This document shows, piece by piece, positions 36,601 through 44,403 of a DNA stretch of 64,000 nucleotides (the stretch's first letter is position 1; every line of letters begins with the position of its first letter). Under the pieces are notes generated by a model, which had not been told where the DNA came from, ran no database searches, and was given only the letters and a program-made list of their open reading frames with translations. Location of the stretch: the NCBI RefSeq assembly GCF_023612095.1, contig NZ_CP086235.1:1571001-1635000 (forward strand), in the 5' to 3' direction. Source of the stretch: Cytobacillus firmus. GTDB taxonomy: Bacteria > Bacillota > Bacilli > Bacillales > Cytobacillaceae. The position numbers were made by a program, and so were the translations under genes.

Positions 36601-37309
36601 TATCAGCGGACAAAAACCTGAACTGCTTTCCCAAAGGCTTGAACAGGAAACAGATGAGCTCGTCTTTTACATCAAGCAGAGAGTATTTCTTCGTTTCTAT
36701 GACTTTGTTAAGGAGGCCTTCAATCCATCAGTTCTGAAAGATGATGGCAGGAATTTAAAGAAAATGCTTAAGCTGGCACTGGATGAATTCCTTGCAAGCT
36801 TTGGATTTGATTTTGCCCAGGAGCTCCGTGCAACAACATTAAGGCTTGAATCCTATTTATCCAAATTGATCGCTCAGCAGCAGGAGACTATTTCGAAAAA
36901 AGCCTCAAGTGTAAACAGTGATTTGTCTTTTAGCATATATGAGCCGTTAAAAATGGACAGTATTGAATTTGAATCAGCATTTTCCAATGAAGACCCGAAC
37001 CAATTTAAAAAAGCTTTGTCCTACTTTAAAAATCCAAAAACATTCTTTGAAAAGAATGAGCGCAAGCAATTAGCGGATGAACTGGAGAAGAATCTGCAGG
37101 ATCCTGCAGACCGCTATTTGCAGGCTGAAAGCAGCAGGCTGAAATTCCATTACAGCAGCCAGCTGATGAATGAATTTGAGCGGCTGCTCAATTCGCTGAT
37201 TGAACAGAATAACGAATATTATGAAGGTATTACGGCTGCTTTAAAAGATAATTTCCCAATTGAAGAGCTTAAAGAAATTGAGAGGGATATTGCACAGTAC
37301 GAAAAATAA
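33638..37309 (+). CDS. dynA: Dynamin-like GTPase DynA (tandem, fused)
   Basis: A 1223-residue protein with two complete dynamin-like units in one chain, as in B. subtilis DynA. The first P-loop is GHFSAGKSS (58-66) with DTPGIDSTDDAH as G3; the second is GAFSAGKSS (646-654) with VDTPGADSINARHTG as G3. Each is followed by long helical stalk regions (for example KADWEEKLADLEQDDREQLP and EVRLEKLKQLEKEHKDISAI). DynA tethers and fuses membranes and protects against phage and pore-forming agents. The start ATG follows aagggga. The acidic linker between the halves (about 560-610) varies in such proteins. Confidence 0.95.
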   Translation: MEMAETISQPGLQQTELINRISAIYTFAQRNGDAETAQRAKDLVIKLRNQEFAIAFCGHFSAGKSSMINRLAGEDLLPSSPIPTSANLVKVKSGEEDYAKVIFKEGKPRLYPAPYDYGQVKSYCKDGDSIHSIEISHSATSLPKKAVIMDTPGIDSTDDAHRIATESALHLADLIFYVMDYNHVQSELNFLFTKELTAAGKDVYLVINQIDKHRDEELSFEQFKKSVKDSFASWGVKPARIFYTTLKDENHQANDFKDLQSFINSSIADREELLPQSVFNSLKKLTEDHLEFLRDSHAAEKADWEEKLADLEQDDREQLPERLEELEKQLNELNSSLHEADIEVTDKLDEILKNAYLMPFQTRELAESYLESCQPSFKIGLFFSKQKTEQERSLRLDRFYEDLSEKVKSQLEWQIKELFLQQFKKHNIHDSEKLAQVQSFKLSFEPAVLVETVKSGAMVSGDYVLQYTNDTAEALKRIAKKNAVSLTNALLEALEENNSQEQTALVNEIRTLNAYAEALYALKAINEKISSASAGMKVYLTGEFNTHEFQEKAQMLAAEEVDEAEVVFLNEDNAEKEQATRKSEQLPDEEPEKEAVSAVDVQPVIEKLRYTANAVKELPGFRKLAADLADKASRLESKEFTVALFGAFSAGKSSFANALIGNKLLPVSPNPTTAAINKIKPVTDENKHGTVLVKVKDSHTLLNDINHSLKVFDYSAGNFDEAAAAIKKITGENQDFDASEKTHFAFLNAFMKGYKFFTDKLGKIIKADLDEFGDYVANEEKSCFVETIEVYFDCELTRQGITLVDTPGADSINARHTGVAFEYIKNSDAILFVTYYNHAFSKADREFLIQLGRVKDTFSLDKMFFLVNAIDLANNEEEKDSVLQYVEEQLVQYGIRRPNLSGISSLQALAEKLDSSKEEVSNISSFEKSFYSFINQDLLNISISSAETEWRRLLSQLRSYIYSSQENKEVRLEKLKQLEKEHKDISAIISGQKPELLSQRLEQETDELVFYIKQRVFLRFYDFVKEAFNPSVLKDDGRNLKKMLKLALDEFLASFGFDFAQELRATTLRLESYLSKLIAQQQETISKKASSVNSDLSFSIYEPLKMDSIEFESAFSNEDPNQFKKALSYFKNPKTFFEKNERKQLADELEKNLQDPADRYLQAESSRLKFHYSSQLMNEFERLLNSLIEQNNEYYEGITAALKDNFPIEELKEIERDIAQYEK

Positions 37310-37333
37310 CTTGGAAAGGTTGCTGCTTTTCAG

Positions 37334-38083
37334 ATGGACAAATGGCTGTGCACAGCAGAAGAAAAGTATAATATCGATATCCTTTTTGCTTGTGAAGCAG
37401 GGAGCAGGGCTTGGGGGACAGATGATGCGGATTCAGATTATGATATCCGCTTCATCTTCAAACATAAGAATCTTAAAACATATCTTTCCCTTGAACGCGC
37501 AAGTGATGTTATCAATACAGATATCCCTTATGATGCGCACGGCTGGGATATCTTTAAAGCATTTGACCTTGTGCAGAAATCCAATCCCAGTATATTTGAA
37601 TGGGCTTACTCACCTATTATCTATAAGGATATGAACGGCTTTTCAGAAAGGCTGAGGAGTACTGCGGAAGAGGAGTTTTCAAGATTTAAGTTATTACAGC
37701 ATTACACTCAGGCTTTTTCCCGGAATCTCGGTGAAGCTGCAAAAAATGAGAATCTTACGTTTAAGAAACAAAAGCTGCTGATTCAGGCAGTAAGGGCATG
37801 CCTCATATCAAGGCAGCTGCTTAAGAAAAGTAATGTAAAAGGGGATTTTTTGTATACAGGACTCTTTGGCATAAAGGCCGAGGATGAGATCACCCGCTTT
37901 TATCAGACCCTGGTTGATGCAAAACAAAGCGGGAGGATAATCGAGAAGCATTTAGCAATGCAAATGGCGGAGAAACTGGAGTCAGAAAGGGAACTGCTCT
38001 ATGCAGCAGCTGACTCAATGCCTAAAGAAAAAGGCAAGGTATCCGGATTGAATGAATGGCTCTGGGAACTGCTGAAGGTTTAA
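37334..38083 (+). CDS. YcgL-like predicted nucleotidyltransferase
   Basis: A 249-residue protein of the DNA polymerase beta superfamily, COG3541 type. The motif GSRAWGTDDADSDYD (residues 23-37) gives the GS and the two metal-binding acids (D35, D37). Next come FIFKHKNLKTYLSL, WDIFKAFDLVQKSNPSIFEW and a helical C-terminal domain. Relatives were linked to RNA repair by gene context, but no substrate is known. The closest ribosome site (ggaaagg) is rather far, 15 bases, so translation may depend on dynA, whose stop is 24 bases upstream. Confidence 0.8.
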   Translation: MDKWLCTAEEKYNIDILFACEAGSRAWGTDDADSDYDIRFIFKHKNLKTYLSLERASDVINTDIPYDAHGWDIFKAFDLVQKSNPSIFEWAYSPIIYKDMNGFSERLRSTAEEEFSRFKLLQHYTQAFSRNLGEAAKNENLTFKKQKLLIQAVRACLISRQLLKKSNVKGDFLYTGLFGIKAEDEITRFYQTLVDAKQSGRIIEKHLAMQMAEKLESERELLYAAADSMPKEKGKVSGLNEWLWELLKV

Positions 38084-38112
38084 AATCATTTCTGAGAAGA
38101 AAAGGGAGACAA

Positions 38113-38301
38113 ATGGAGAAGAATTCTTTTCATGCATGTGCCACCTGCATAAACTTCCAGCCTGAAAAACGTAAAGACGGAATGTTTTATTTTTGCAGCA
38201 GGCTGGGATATGAAACAAAGCCTGACTATCAATTCAATTGCTGGACACCAAAGGAACATATCATACACCTGATGGAAAAGAGAAAAGGGGAGAACCTTTA
38301 A
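38113..38301 (+). CDS. Small cysteine-containing protein (62 residues)
   Basis: MEKNSFHACATCINFQPEKR, then KDGMFYFCSRLGYETKPDYQ and FNCWTPKEHIIHLMEKRKGE. Four cysteines (C9, C12, C28, C43) and H8 could bind zinc. The CxxC…C…C pattern with NCWTPK suggests a conserved Bacillus family, but I cannot name it surely (ypbS occupies a similar place). aaaggga precedes the ATG. The stop overlaps the next start (TAATG), so it is coupled to the sulfurtransferase gene. Confidence 0.75.
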   Translation: MEKNSFHACATCINFQPEKRKDGMFYFCSRLGYETKPDYQFNCWTPKEHIIHLMEKRKGENL

Positions 38302-39137
38302 TGAAGTATCTAGCAGAAAAGGAATGGGTATTATCCAAACTGGATGATCCCAATATTCGAATTGCCGACTGCCGTTTTAAACTTGGATCGCCAGATGAAG
38401 GGCGCAGCTTATATGATCATAGCCATATTCCCCATGCAGTGTATTTTGATCTGGAGAAAGATCTGTCAGGTCCGGTAAGTGAACACGGAGGCCGGCATCC
38501 CCTTCCGGATCCGGCTCAACTTAGAAAAGCCCTTGAGAAAGCCGGGATCAGCAGAGATACCACAGTTATTGCATATGACGGCGGAGAAGGGGCTTTTGCC
38601 GCAAGATTCTGGTGGCTGCTCAGGTATTTAGGGCATGAGAAAGTTTTTGTATTGAACGGCGGATATAAGGAATGGACTGAAAGCGATTATCCTTTGACTA
38701 AAGAAGTTCCCCGCATGGATTGGGCAGATTTTAAAATTGATCTGCAGCCTGACATACTTGCCTCATACGAAGAAGTTAAAAGCGCTGCAGGCAATCAGGA
38801 GAGCGCTGTTTTAATTGACTCCAGAGAGGAAAAAAGATACCTTGGGCTGGAGGAGCCAATTGATAAAAAAGCAGGCCATATTCCGAGAGCAATCAATAAA
38901 GTTTGGCTTGAAGCATATAAAAATGGCAGATTTAAAGATGCCGAAGAACAGGAAAATCGATTTGCAGGTATTGATAAAAACAAACCCATCATTGTTTATT
39001 GCGGCTCTGGTGTAACGGCGGCACCTAATTTTCTAGCTTTAAAGGAAGCCGGCTATAAACATGTTAAATTATATGCCGGAAGCTTCAGCGATTGGATCTC
39101 TTATGACAGCAATAAAATAGAAACTGTCGAAAAATAG
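38301..39137 (+). CDS. Sulfurtransferase with two rhodanese domains
   Basis: A 278-residue protein with two rhodanese domains. The first is inactive (VIAYDGGEGAFAARFWWLLR has Asp where the active Cys should be). The second carries the catalytic C234 in VYCGSGVTAAPN. The loop CGSGVTA is that of thiosulfate/3-mercaptopyruvate sulfurtransferases. HIPHAVYFDLEKDLSGP and HIPRAINKVW are the standard rhodanese starts. It moves sulfane sulfur to thiol acceptors in the cytoplasm. aaaaggggag lies upstream of the ATG. Confidence 0.9.
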   Translation: MKYLAEKEWVLSKLDDPNIRIADCRFKLGSPDEGRSLYDHSHIPHAVYFDLEKDLSGPVSEHGGRHPLPDPAQLRKALEKAGISRDTTVIAYDGGEGAFAARFWWLLRYLGHEKVFVLNGGYKEWTESDYPLTKEVPRMDWADFKIDLQPDILASYEEVKSAAGNQESAVLIDSREEKRYLGLEEPIDKKAGHIPRAINKVWLEAYKNGRFKDAEEQENRFAGIDKNKPIIVYCGSGVTAAPNFLALKEAGYKHVKLYAGSFSDWISYDSNKIETVEK

Positions 39138-39139
39138 TG

Positions 39140-39168
39140 AAATCCCTTTTGGAAAAGGGATTTTTTTA
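39140..39168 (+). terminator. Terminator after the sulfurtransferase gene
   Basis: AAATCCCTTTT-gg-AAAAGGGATTT followed by T residues. Confidence 0.85.
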
Positions 39169-39227
39169 CTGTTGAATTTATTATATAATTTAAAATGTTT
39201 GATAGATTTGAAAAACGGAGGGTAAAT

Positions 39228-39830
39228 ATGAATACTGCTGGTTATACCATAACGAAAAAACAAAAAACAGATATAACTCAAATATTGGTCACGATGGGAA
39301 TCATTCTAATATTATCTGCCATATTTATTCCAATATTTTTACTTTCCCCATTTCAGGCTCAATTTTATAGACCTGAAGGAACCTGGGTATTCGAAGCGCC
39401 AAAATCAGCTTATTTGACATTTAGCATTGGTCTGGCAGCTGTGGGTGTTTTTATCTTATTGGGAGTTTGGATGAAAAGCGCCGAAAAATTCGGCTGGTTT
39501 GGAAAAGTTTTTGCAGGAGCAGGATTATTAATTTCGCTTTTGATAGCGATTTTAAGTTTTGATTATTATCACTATATCGATAAAAATGGTGTGCATTTCA
39601 ACACATTACTCAGTTTGCAGGAGAAGCATTATGAATGGTCCGAAATTCAGCAGGCAAGGCAAACGGTTATAAATAAAATGGGTGTTATGTCAGATGATGA
39701 ATTAATTTTTACTTTTAACGATGGGACAGAATATTCATTCCAGCTGAATGATAATATCCGCAAAGCGAGAATAGCGACTTACTATGAACTGGAAGAACAG
39801 GGAGTGGAATTGATCAGGGAAACAGACTAA
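39228..39830 (+). CDS. Membrane protein of unknown function (200 residues)
   Basis: Three membrane helices (about 18-40, 63-85, 98-116), with a short outside loop FQAQFYRPEGTWVFEAPKSA between the first two. A soluble C-terminal domain follows (IDKNGVHFNTLLSLQEKHYE onward) with alternating strands like PH-type membrane-associated domains: DELIFTFNDGTEYSFQLNDN. cggaggg is 5 bases before ATG 39228; a start 11 codons earlier lacks a site. No family name is certain. It lies between the sulfurtransferase and ypcP genes and seems to be transcribed alone. Confidence 0.75.
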   Translation: MNTAGYTITKKQKTDITQILVTMGIILILSAIFIPIFLLSPFQAQFYRPEGTWVFEAPKSAYLTFSIGLAAVGVFILLGVWMKSAEKFGWFGKVFAGAGLLISLLIAILSFDYYHYIDKNGVHFNTLLSLQEKHYEWSEIQQARQTVINKMGVMSDDELIFTFNDGTEYSFQLNDNIRKARIATYYELEEQGVELIRETD

Positions 39831-39909
39831 TTCTGTAAAACTTTTCAAGAGAAATGGAGAGTTTCCCATGTTATAATAGTTGTTATGATTATAATTGGGA
39901 GGCGGAGAC

Positions 39910-40800
39910 ATGAACGAGAATAAACCTTCACTGCTGCTTGTTGATGGAATGGCACTGCTGTTCAGAGCTTATTTTGCAACAGCAATGTCCGGTCAATTTA
40001 TGATAAATTCTAAAGGAATTCCTACAAACGGAGTTTATGGTTTTGTTAAACATTTTTTAACAGCTGTTTCTTCCTTTAATCCGTCACATGTGGCAGTATG
40101 CTGGGATATGGGCAGCAAAACCTTCAGAACGGAAATGTTTGGTGCCTATAAAGCAAACCGTCCAGAAGCTCCAATCGAACTTGTGCCTCAATTCAGTCTG
40201 GTAAAAGAAGTGGTGGAAGCATTCGATGTACCTAATATTGGCCTTGAAGGATTTGAAGCTGATGATTGCATTGGAACCATTGCAAAAAAGGCAAGCCAGG
40301 AAGCGGATGTGCTGATCCTTACAGGTGACCAGGATATGCTGCAGCTTCTGGATGACAATATTTCTGTCATTTTACTGCAAAAAGGCTACGGCAATTACCT
40401 TGTGCATACGACAGAGACGTTTTATGAAGAAAAAGGAATAACACCTAAGCAGATGATTGACCTGAAAGCCTTCATGGGGGATACAAGTGATAATTACCCG
40501 GGTGTAAAAGGAATTGGCGAAAAAACAGCGCTGAAACTGCTTCAGCAATTTGAGCATATTGAAGGCGTATTAGAAAATCTGGAACAGCTAACAAAGGGAC
40601 AGCGTGCCAAGATCGAACAGGATCTTGAAATGCTTCACTTGAGCAGGCAGCTGGCCGAAATAAAATGCGACGTTCCTGTTGAATGCCCTCTTGACCTCGC
40701 CCAATTCACAATGAACCGGGAAAAGGTCATCGAGAAATTCACTGAAATTGAATTCAAGGGACTTCACAGATTCCTTGATATTAAAAAGGAATATGCATAA
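39910..40800 (+). CDS. ypcP: 5'-3' exonuclease YpcP (FEN-like)
   Basis: A 296-residue flap-endonuclease-type protein, equal to the 5'-nuclease domain of DNA polymerase I. Metal-binding acids are in LLLVDGMALLFRAYF, AVCWDMGSKTFRTEMFGAYK, GFEADDCIGTIA, LTGDQDMLQLL and FMGDTSDNYPGVKGIGEKTA, which also holds the helix-hairpin-helix. It removes RNA primers and flaps; B. subtilis has this and PolA as partly redundant enzymes. ATG 39910 follows gggaggcggag. The gene ends at a strong terminator, with sspL on the other side. Confidence 0.93.
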   Translation: MNENKPSLLLVDGMALLFRAYFATAMSGQFMINSKGIPTNGVYGFVKHFLTAVSSFNPSHVAVCWDMGSKTFRTEMFGAYKANRPEAPIELVPQFSLVKEVVEAFDVPNIGLEGFEADDCIGTIAKKASQEADVLILTGDQDMLQLLDDNISVILLQKGYGNYLVHTTETFYEEKGITPKQMIDLKAFMGDTSDNYPGVKGIGEKTALKLLQQFEHIEGVLENLEQLTKGQRAKIEQDLEMLHLSRQLAEIKCDVPVECPLDLAQFTMNREKVIEKFTEIEFKGLHRFLDIKKEYA

Positions 40801-40803
40801 ATA

Positions 40804-40833
40804 AAGCTCCAGGCTTAGCCTGGAGTTTTTTTG
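40804..40833 (+). terminator. Terminator after ypcP
   Basis: CTCCAGGC-tta-GCCTGGAG followed by seven T residues. Confidence 0.9.
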
Positions 40834-40842
40834 CATACTTCG

Positions 40843-40863
40843 AAAAAAGCCGCACGTTGCGGC
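40843..40863 (-). terminator. Terminator after sspL
   Basis: On the minus strand GCCGCAACGTGCGGC is followed by TTTTTT, 11 bases after the sspL stop. Confidence 0.8.
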
Positions 40864-40873
40864 CATCCTAATA

Positions 40874-41011
40874 TTATTTAGTATTTTTCTTCTTCGCTGC
40901 ATTCTCCAGCTTGCTTTTAGGCTCTTCTGCAAATTCAGCATCCTGCCCGTATCCTTGCGGGTTTACGCCAGGTGCTTTTTTTCCTCTGTTTGTATGTCCG
41001 TTTTTACTCAT
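40874..41011 (-). CDS. sspL: Small acid-soluble spore protein L-like
   Basis: A 45-residue basic peptide: MSKNGHTNRGKKAPGVNPQG, then YGQDAEFAEEPKSKLENAAK and KKNTK. It resembles B. subtilis SspL in the VTPQG/VNPQG turn, the PK(T/S)(E/K)LE block and the K-N-T-K end, and in lying beside ypcP. SspL is a minor spore-core protein made in the forespore. gaggtgaatcag precedes the ATG. It is too short for routine gene callers. Confidence 0.75.
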   Translation of the reverse strand: MSKNGHTNRGKKAPGVNPQGYGQDAEFAEEPKSKLENAAKKKNTK

Positions 41012-41235
41012 CTGATTCACCTCCTAAATCCAGCAATTTTTCATTTGATAAGCTTATTATTGTTTAAGTGTTCGTGTTTTAATCATGTACAGGCAGGGTA
41101 CAATTTAGCAACTGATGCGGTGAATTTTTTCTTCAGATTCGGTTTAAATTACTCCATAAAATCCAATCTATTTAGCATTTGAAGGAGGAATAATAAAAGT
41201 CTGCATACTTAACACTAAAGATGAGGTGAGTTTTT

Positions 41236-41699
41236 ATGAATAAGGGAGTTTATATCGCTCTTTTAAGTATAGGATTGGCACAGGGCCTGAAAATTCCGAT
41301 CCACTATGTCAAAAAGGGGGAACTGCGTCCGGATTTATTTTTCCAGACAGGAGGCATGCCAAGTTCCCATTCGGCAGGCGTATCGTCTTTAACCACGTTT
41401 ATTGCTTTAAAGCGGGGTGTACCAACAGTGGATTTTGCTCTATCGCTGGTTTATGGCCTGATCGTAATGTATGATGCCCAGGAATCAGGCGCCAGACAGG
41501 TGAGCTTACCTTAAAGGTAAACAGTCTGGGTGAACTGGTTGATAAAATTCACAAAGATGAAACAGTGAAATTTGAGGAAGAAGGTCCAAAAAAGCTGAAG
41601 GAAATGCTGGGCCATCAGCCTGCTGAAGTATTAGGCGGAGCAATCCTGGGTGTATTAACCGGAACACTTGGCTACCTTCTTACTAAAAAGAAAAAATAG
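41236..41699 (+). pseudogene. Divergent PAP2-family membrane protein (YuiD-like, DUF212), frameshifted
   Basis: The first frame reads MNKGVYIALLSIGLAQGLKI, then GGMPSSHSAGVSSLTTFIAL (the PSSHSA signature) and YGLIVMYDAQE, stopping at 41512-41514. Another frame continues GIRRQTGELTLKVNSLGELV to GHQPAEVLGGAILGVLTGTL, as in YuiD-type proteins. At about 41482 cagg should be caggg; one missing G explains the split. The family has four helices and is related to acid phosphatases; its function is unknown. gaggtgag precedes the ATG. Probably intact in the organism. Confidence 0.8.
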
Positions 41700-41813
41700 C
41701 TGCTCACTTGAGCTTACAGTGCCCCTGCTTCATGCCGAAAAAAGGTAGATAATTGTCGAAAAATCAGTTAAGATTTAAGAATACAGGAGGAGCAGGGGAA
41801 GAGGGTAAGTACA

Positions 41814-42077
41814 GTGAAGACAGTTGAAGAATATTTGCATTTTTTGCAAAGTAAAGGTTTTCAATTCAGGGAGGACGCAGTTGGCTTCATTTACTTTGGA
41901 AAACATTATACCAATGCTTCTGACGAGCTGGCCAATGCAGCAATTGAACTGACATTAAAGGCACAGAAATCATTTGATGGAAGTTTTTACGTTTCTTTGC
42001 TGGAAACTTTGGTTTCAAAGAATATAACCAGCAGGCGGGAAGCAATAAAATTTGTAAAAGAAAAAGCAATCATCTAA
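41814..42077 (+). CDS. DUF6123-like small protein
   Basis: An 87-residue protein: MKTVEEYLHFLQSKGFQFRE, then DAVGFIYFGKHYTNASDELA, NAAIELTLKAQKSFDGSFYV and SLLETLVSKNITSRREAIKF. The sequence is strongly patterned and resembles a conserved Bacillaceae family I recall as DUF6123, of unknown function. The start is GTG with gaagaggg 8 bases before. It is followed by a shared terminator with the convergent DMT transporter. Confidence 0.7.
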   Translation: MKTVEEYLHFLQSKGFQFREDAVGFIYFGKHYTNASDELANAAIELTLKAQKSFDGSFYVSLLETLVSKNITSRREAIKFVKEKAII

Positions 42078-42111
42078 AAAGGCGTGTCTGTTTCGAGAAC
42101 ACGCCTTTTTC
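42076..42111. terminator. Bidirectional terminator
   Basis: AAAAAGGCGTGT…ACACGCCTTTTT between the convergent small gene and the DMT transporter gene. Confidence 0.9.
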
Positions 42112-42114
42112 AAA

Positions 42115-43035
42115 TTATGAAGCTGTCTTTTTTCTGAAGGTTAAAAAAGTTTTCTTAGCAGGCAGTTCTGCAAAAATCATTCCCGCAAAAATAAGCAGAC
42201 AGCCGGCCAGGGCGCTGAGTGAAAGTCTTTCATTCGCCCACATAAATCCTGCAGCTGCTGCAAACACAGGCTCCATGGCGAAAATCAGGGCCACTCTTGT
42301 TGGTGTTGTGTACTTTTGAAATGCCGTCTGTGCAAAGAATGCAATAGCGGTAGCAAAAAGTGAAGTCACAATAAGGGCAGTTACTACATTGGCTTTAAAT
42401 AAAACTTCTGTCTCCAATGCCTGCTGCCAGTCTTCATTGATCAATGCAAAAATGACTGATAAAACTGCCACCGTACTCACTTGGATAACCGTTAATAGCA
42501 GGGCAGGATATCTGCTGCTGTATTTACCTGTAAAGATAATATGGAGGGCAAAACCGACAGCGCAGATTAATACATAGGCATCACCAATATTCAGCGGGGC
42601 ATTATCGGTCATGGTTAGAAAATATAGTCCGGCCGTCGCGATTGAAACGCCGATAATGGCATTGAATCCCGGCTTGATTTTTAGCAGCATTAAAGAAAAG
42701 ACTGGAACCATTACTACACTTAACCCCGTAATAAAGCCGGCTTTTGAAGAAGTTGTGTGCAGCAGGCCGATCGTCTGGAAGGCATAGCCTATAAATAAAA
42801 ACAAGCCCATAATAACTCCGGATATTAAAAGCCTTCTATCCATTTTCTTTACCTGTTCTTTTTCAAAAATTGCAAGCCATCCGCCCAGAATTAAAGCGGC
42901 CAGGAAAAAGCGGACACCATTAAAAGAGAATGGTTCAAGAAAAGCAATGGCGTTTTGTACAAGCACAAAGGTGGTTCCCCACACAAAGGCAACCAGCAAA
43001 AGGCTTACATCTGCAAATATGACTGATCTATTCAT
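42115..43035 (-). CDS. EamA/DMT-family transporter
   Basis: A 306-residue membrane protein with ten helices in two EamA repeats: LLVAFVWGTTFVLVQNAIAF opens the first, DAYVLICAVGFALHIIFTGK the second, and AEPVFAAAAGFMWANERLS-like (AMEPVFAAAAGFMWANERLS) ends it. The substrate is unknown. It starts 8 bases inside the end of the RNase H-like gene ypdQ, so the two are coupled. It shares only family level likeness with the other EamA protein at 25127. Confidence 0.85.
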   Translation of the reverse strand: MNRSVIFADVSLLLVAFVWGTTFVLVQNAIAFLEPFSFNGVRFFLAALILGGWLAIFEKEQVKKMDRRLLISGVIMGLFLFIGYAFQTIGLLHTTSSKAGFITGLSVVMVPVFSLMLLKIKPGFNAIIGVSIATAGLYFLTMTDNAPLNIGDAYVLICAVGFALHIIFTGKYSSRYPALLLTVIQVSTVAVLSVIFALINEDWQQALETEVLFKANVVTALIVTSLFATAIAFFAQTAFQKYTTPTRVALIFAMEPVFAAAAGFMWANERLSLSALAGCLLIFAGMIFAELPAKKTFLTFRKKTAS

Positions 43036-43441
43036 GATCTTCCTGACCTTTCACTTTGTTTTTGTGAATGGCAGCTCTTGCTAATTCATCTGCTGCCTTG
43101 TTTTCAGAGCTGGGAACCCACTTCATAAAAAATAAATCAAATTTTCCTGTAAGCTCCAAAGCTTCTTCAAGCAGTGGGGCAAACTTTTTATTTTTTACAA
43201 ATTCTTTTTCAACAGCACGGTTAACAAGCTGTGAATCCGTTCGAAACGAAACTGTTTTATATCCCTTATCAATGCATAGTTTCAGTGCATGAATAAATGC
43301 ACGGTATTCTGCTTCATGATTTTCCATGCAGCCCAATGCAATGGAAAAGCGTTCAACCTGGCCATTATTTTTTATGAATATGCCTGCACCGCTGGGACCC
43401 GGGTTTCCCGCACTTGCTCCATCGATATATACTTCAACCAA
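43028..43441 (-). CDS. ypdQ: RNase H-like protein YpdQ
   Basis: A 137-residue type I RNase H fold protein. The metal ligands are in VEVYIDGASAGNPGPSGAGI (D), MENHEAEYRAFIHALKL (E), FRTDSQLVNRA (D) and ENKAADELARAAI (D). The match to B. subtilis YpdQ is good along the whole length. The catalytic residues are all here, but B. subtilis YpdQ showed little or no RNase H activity in reports I recall, so activity is uncertain. The start is TTG, 8 bases after AGGAGG. It overlaps the downstream DMT transporter gene. Confidence 0.85.
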   Translation of the reverse strand: MVEVYIDGASAGNPGPSGAGIFIKNNGQVERFSIALGCMENHEAEYRAFIHALKLCIDKGYKTVSFRTDSQLVNRAVEKEFVKNKKFAPLLEEALELTGKFDLFFMKWVPSSENKAADELARAAIHKNKVKGQEDHE

Positions 43442-43515
43442 TTGAATTGCCTCCTGATTTTAACACTATAATAGGGTAAACTAAATGTAGTTTATCACAA
43501 AAATAGTTGATACTG

Positions 43516-43544
43516 CAGAAAAAGGATACCTAAACGGCATCCTA
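43516..43544 (-). terminator. Terminator after ypdP
   Basis: On the minus strand AGGATGCC-gttta-GGTATCCT is followed by TTTTT. Confidence 0.7.
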
Positions 43545-44219
43545 ATCTTTTACTGGGAAACGTTTAGCAATATAGCCAAACGGGGTATCAAGTACAGCTA
43601 CTATAAATTTCAGCAAGTAAGTCGTGATGAAAATTTGAATCCATTCTTCCGGAGGAAATACACCGAGGAAGGCAATGCTTGTAAACACAAGGGTATCCAA
43701 TAGCTGGCTGATCATGGTGCTGCCATTATTCCTGATCCAAAATTGGCCGTCTGTTGGAAATTTCTTTTTTAAATAGGAAAAGATATAAACATCAGTAAAT
43801 TGGCTGACTAAATAGGCAGCGAGGCTTCCGGCAGCAATCCGCGGCAGAACCGAGAAAAGAGTGCTGAGAGATTCCTGTGCAAAATCCGTTTCATGCGGTT
43901 TGAACAATAATACCATCTGCATGATTAGAGTCATGGACAGAAGAGTAAAGAAACCGAGCCATACAGCTTTTTTCGCTTCTTCTTTTCCGTACTTCTCATT
44001 TAAGATATCTGTAACAAGAAAAGCAGTACCATACATAGCGTTGCCTAAAGTGGCAGTCAGTCCAAACATTTCAATTGTTTTTACGACTTGAAGATTGGCC
44101 ATGACAGTGGAGAAGCCGATCCACACGAAAAGTCCAGTCTTTCCGAACAGGCGGTACATCGCCAATACTAAAATGAAATTAATTATTGCAAAAAGCAATC
44201 CAAACCATTCATTAAACAT
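43542..44219 (-). CDS. ypdP: Queuosine precursor transporter (YhhQ/YpdP family)
   Basis: A 225-residue membrane protein with six helices. YhhQ-family marks are NLQVVKTIEMFGLTATLGNA, YGTAFLVTDILNEKYGKEEA and WIRNNGSTMISQLLDTLVFT. The family imports preQ0 or preQ1 for queuosine in tRNA. A preQ1-I riboswitch covers its ribosome binding site, giving direct support to this role. A TTG at 44222 is in frame; ggaggaatttg best fits ATG 44219. Confidence 0.92.
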   Translation of the reverse strand: MFNEWFGLLFAIINFILVLAMYRLFGKTGLFVWIGFSTVMANLQVVKTIEMFGLTATLGNAMYGTAFLVTDILNEKYGKEEAKKAVWLGFFTLLSMTLIMQMVLLFKPHETDFAQESLSTLFSVLPRIAAGSLAAYLVSQFTDVYIFSYLKKKFPTDGQFWIRNNGSTMISQLLDTLVFTSIAFLGVFPPEEWIQIFITTYLLKFIVAVLDTPFGYIAKRFPVKD

Positions 44220-44224
44220 CAAAT

Positions 44225-44264
44225 TCCTCCTAGTTTTGTTAATGCGGGAGTTTTCGAACCGCAG
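44225..44264 (-). promoter_or_regulatory. preQ1-I riboswitch controlling ypdP translation
   Basis: On the minus strand CTGCGGTTCGAAAACTCCCG, then CATTAACAAAACTAGGAGGA. The P1 stem pairs TGCGG with CCGCA, the C-rich loop and A-rich tail (AACAAAACTA) fit the class I consensus, and the tail runs into the GGAGG ribosome site. preQ1 binding should hide that site and stop translation. Confidence 0.85.
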
Positions 44265-44403
44265 AATATAAAAATGTCATTGACCATTATACATTGAAAT
44301 ATACTCATTTAGTAATAAACAAAGCAAAGTATAATAAGTTCAACTATTGCAAACAGTTCTAATAATGATAACCAGCTAATAAAGTACAGAAAGGCTGACC
44401 TAA

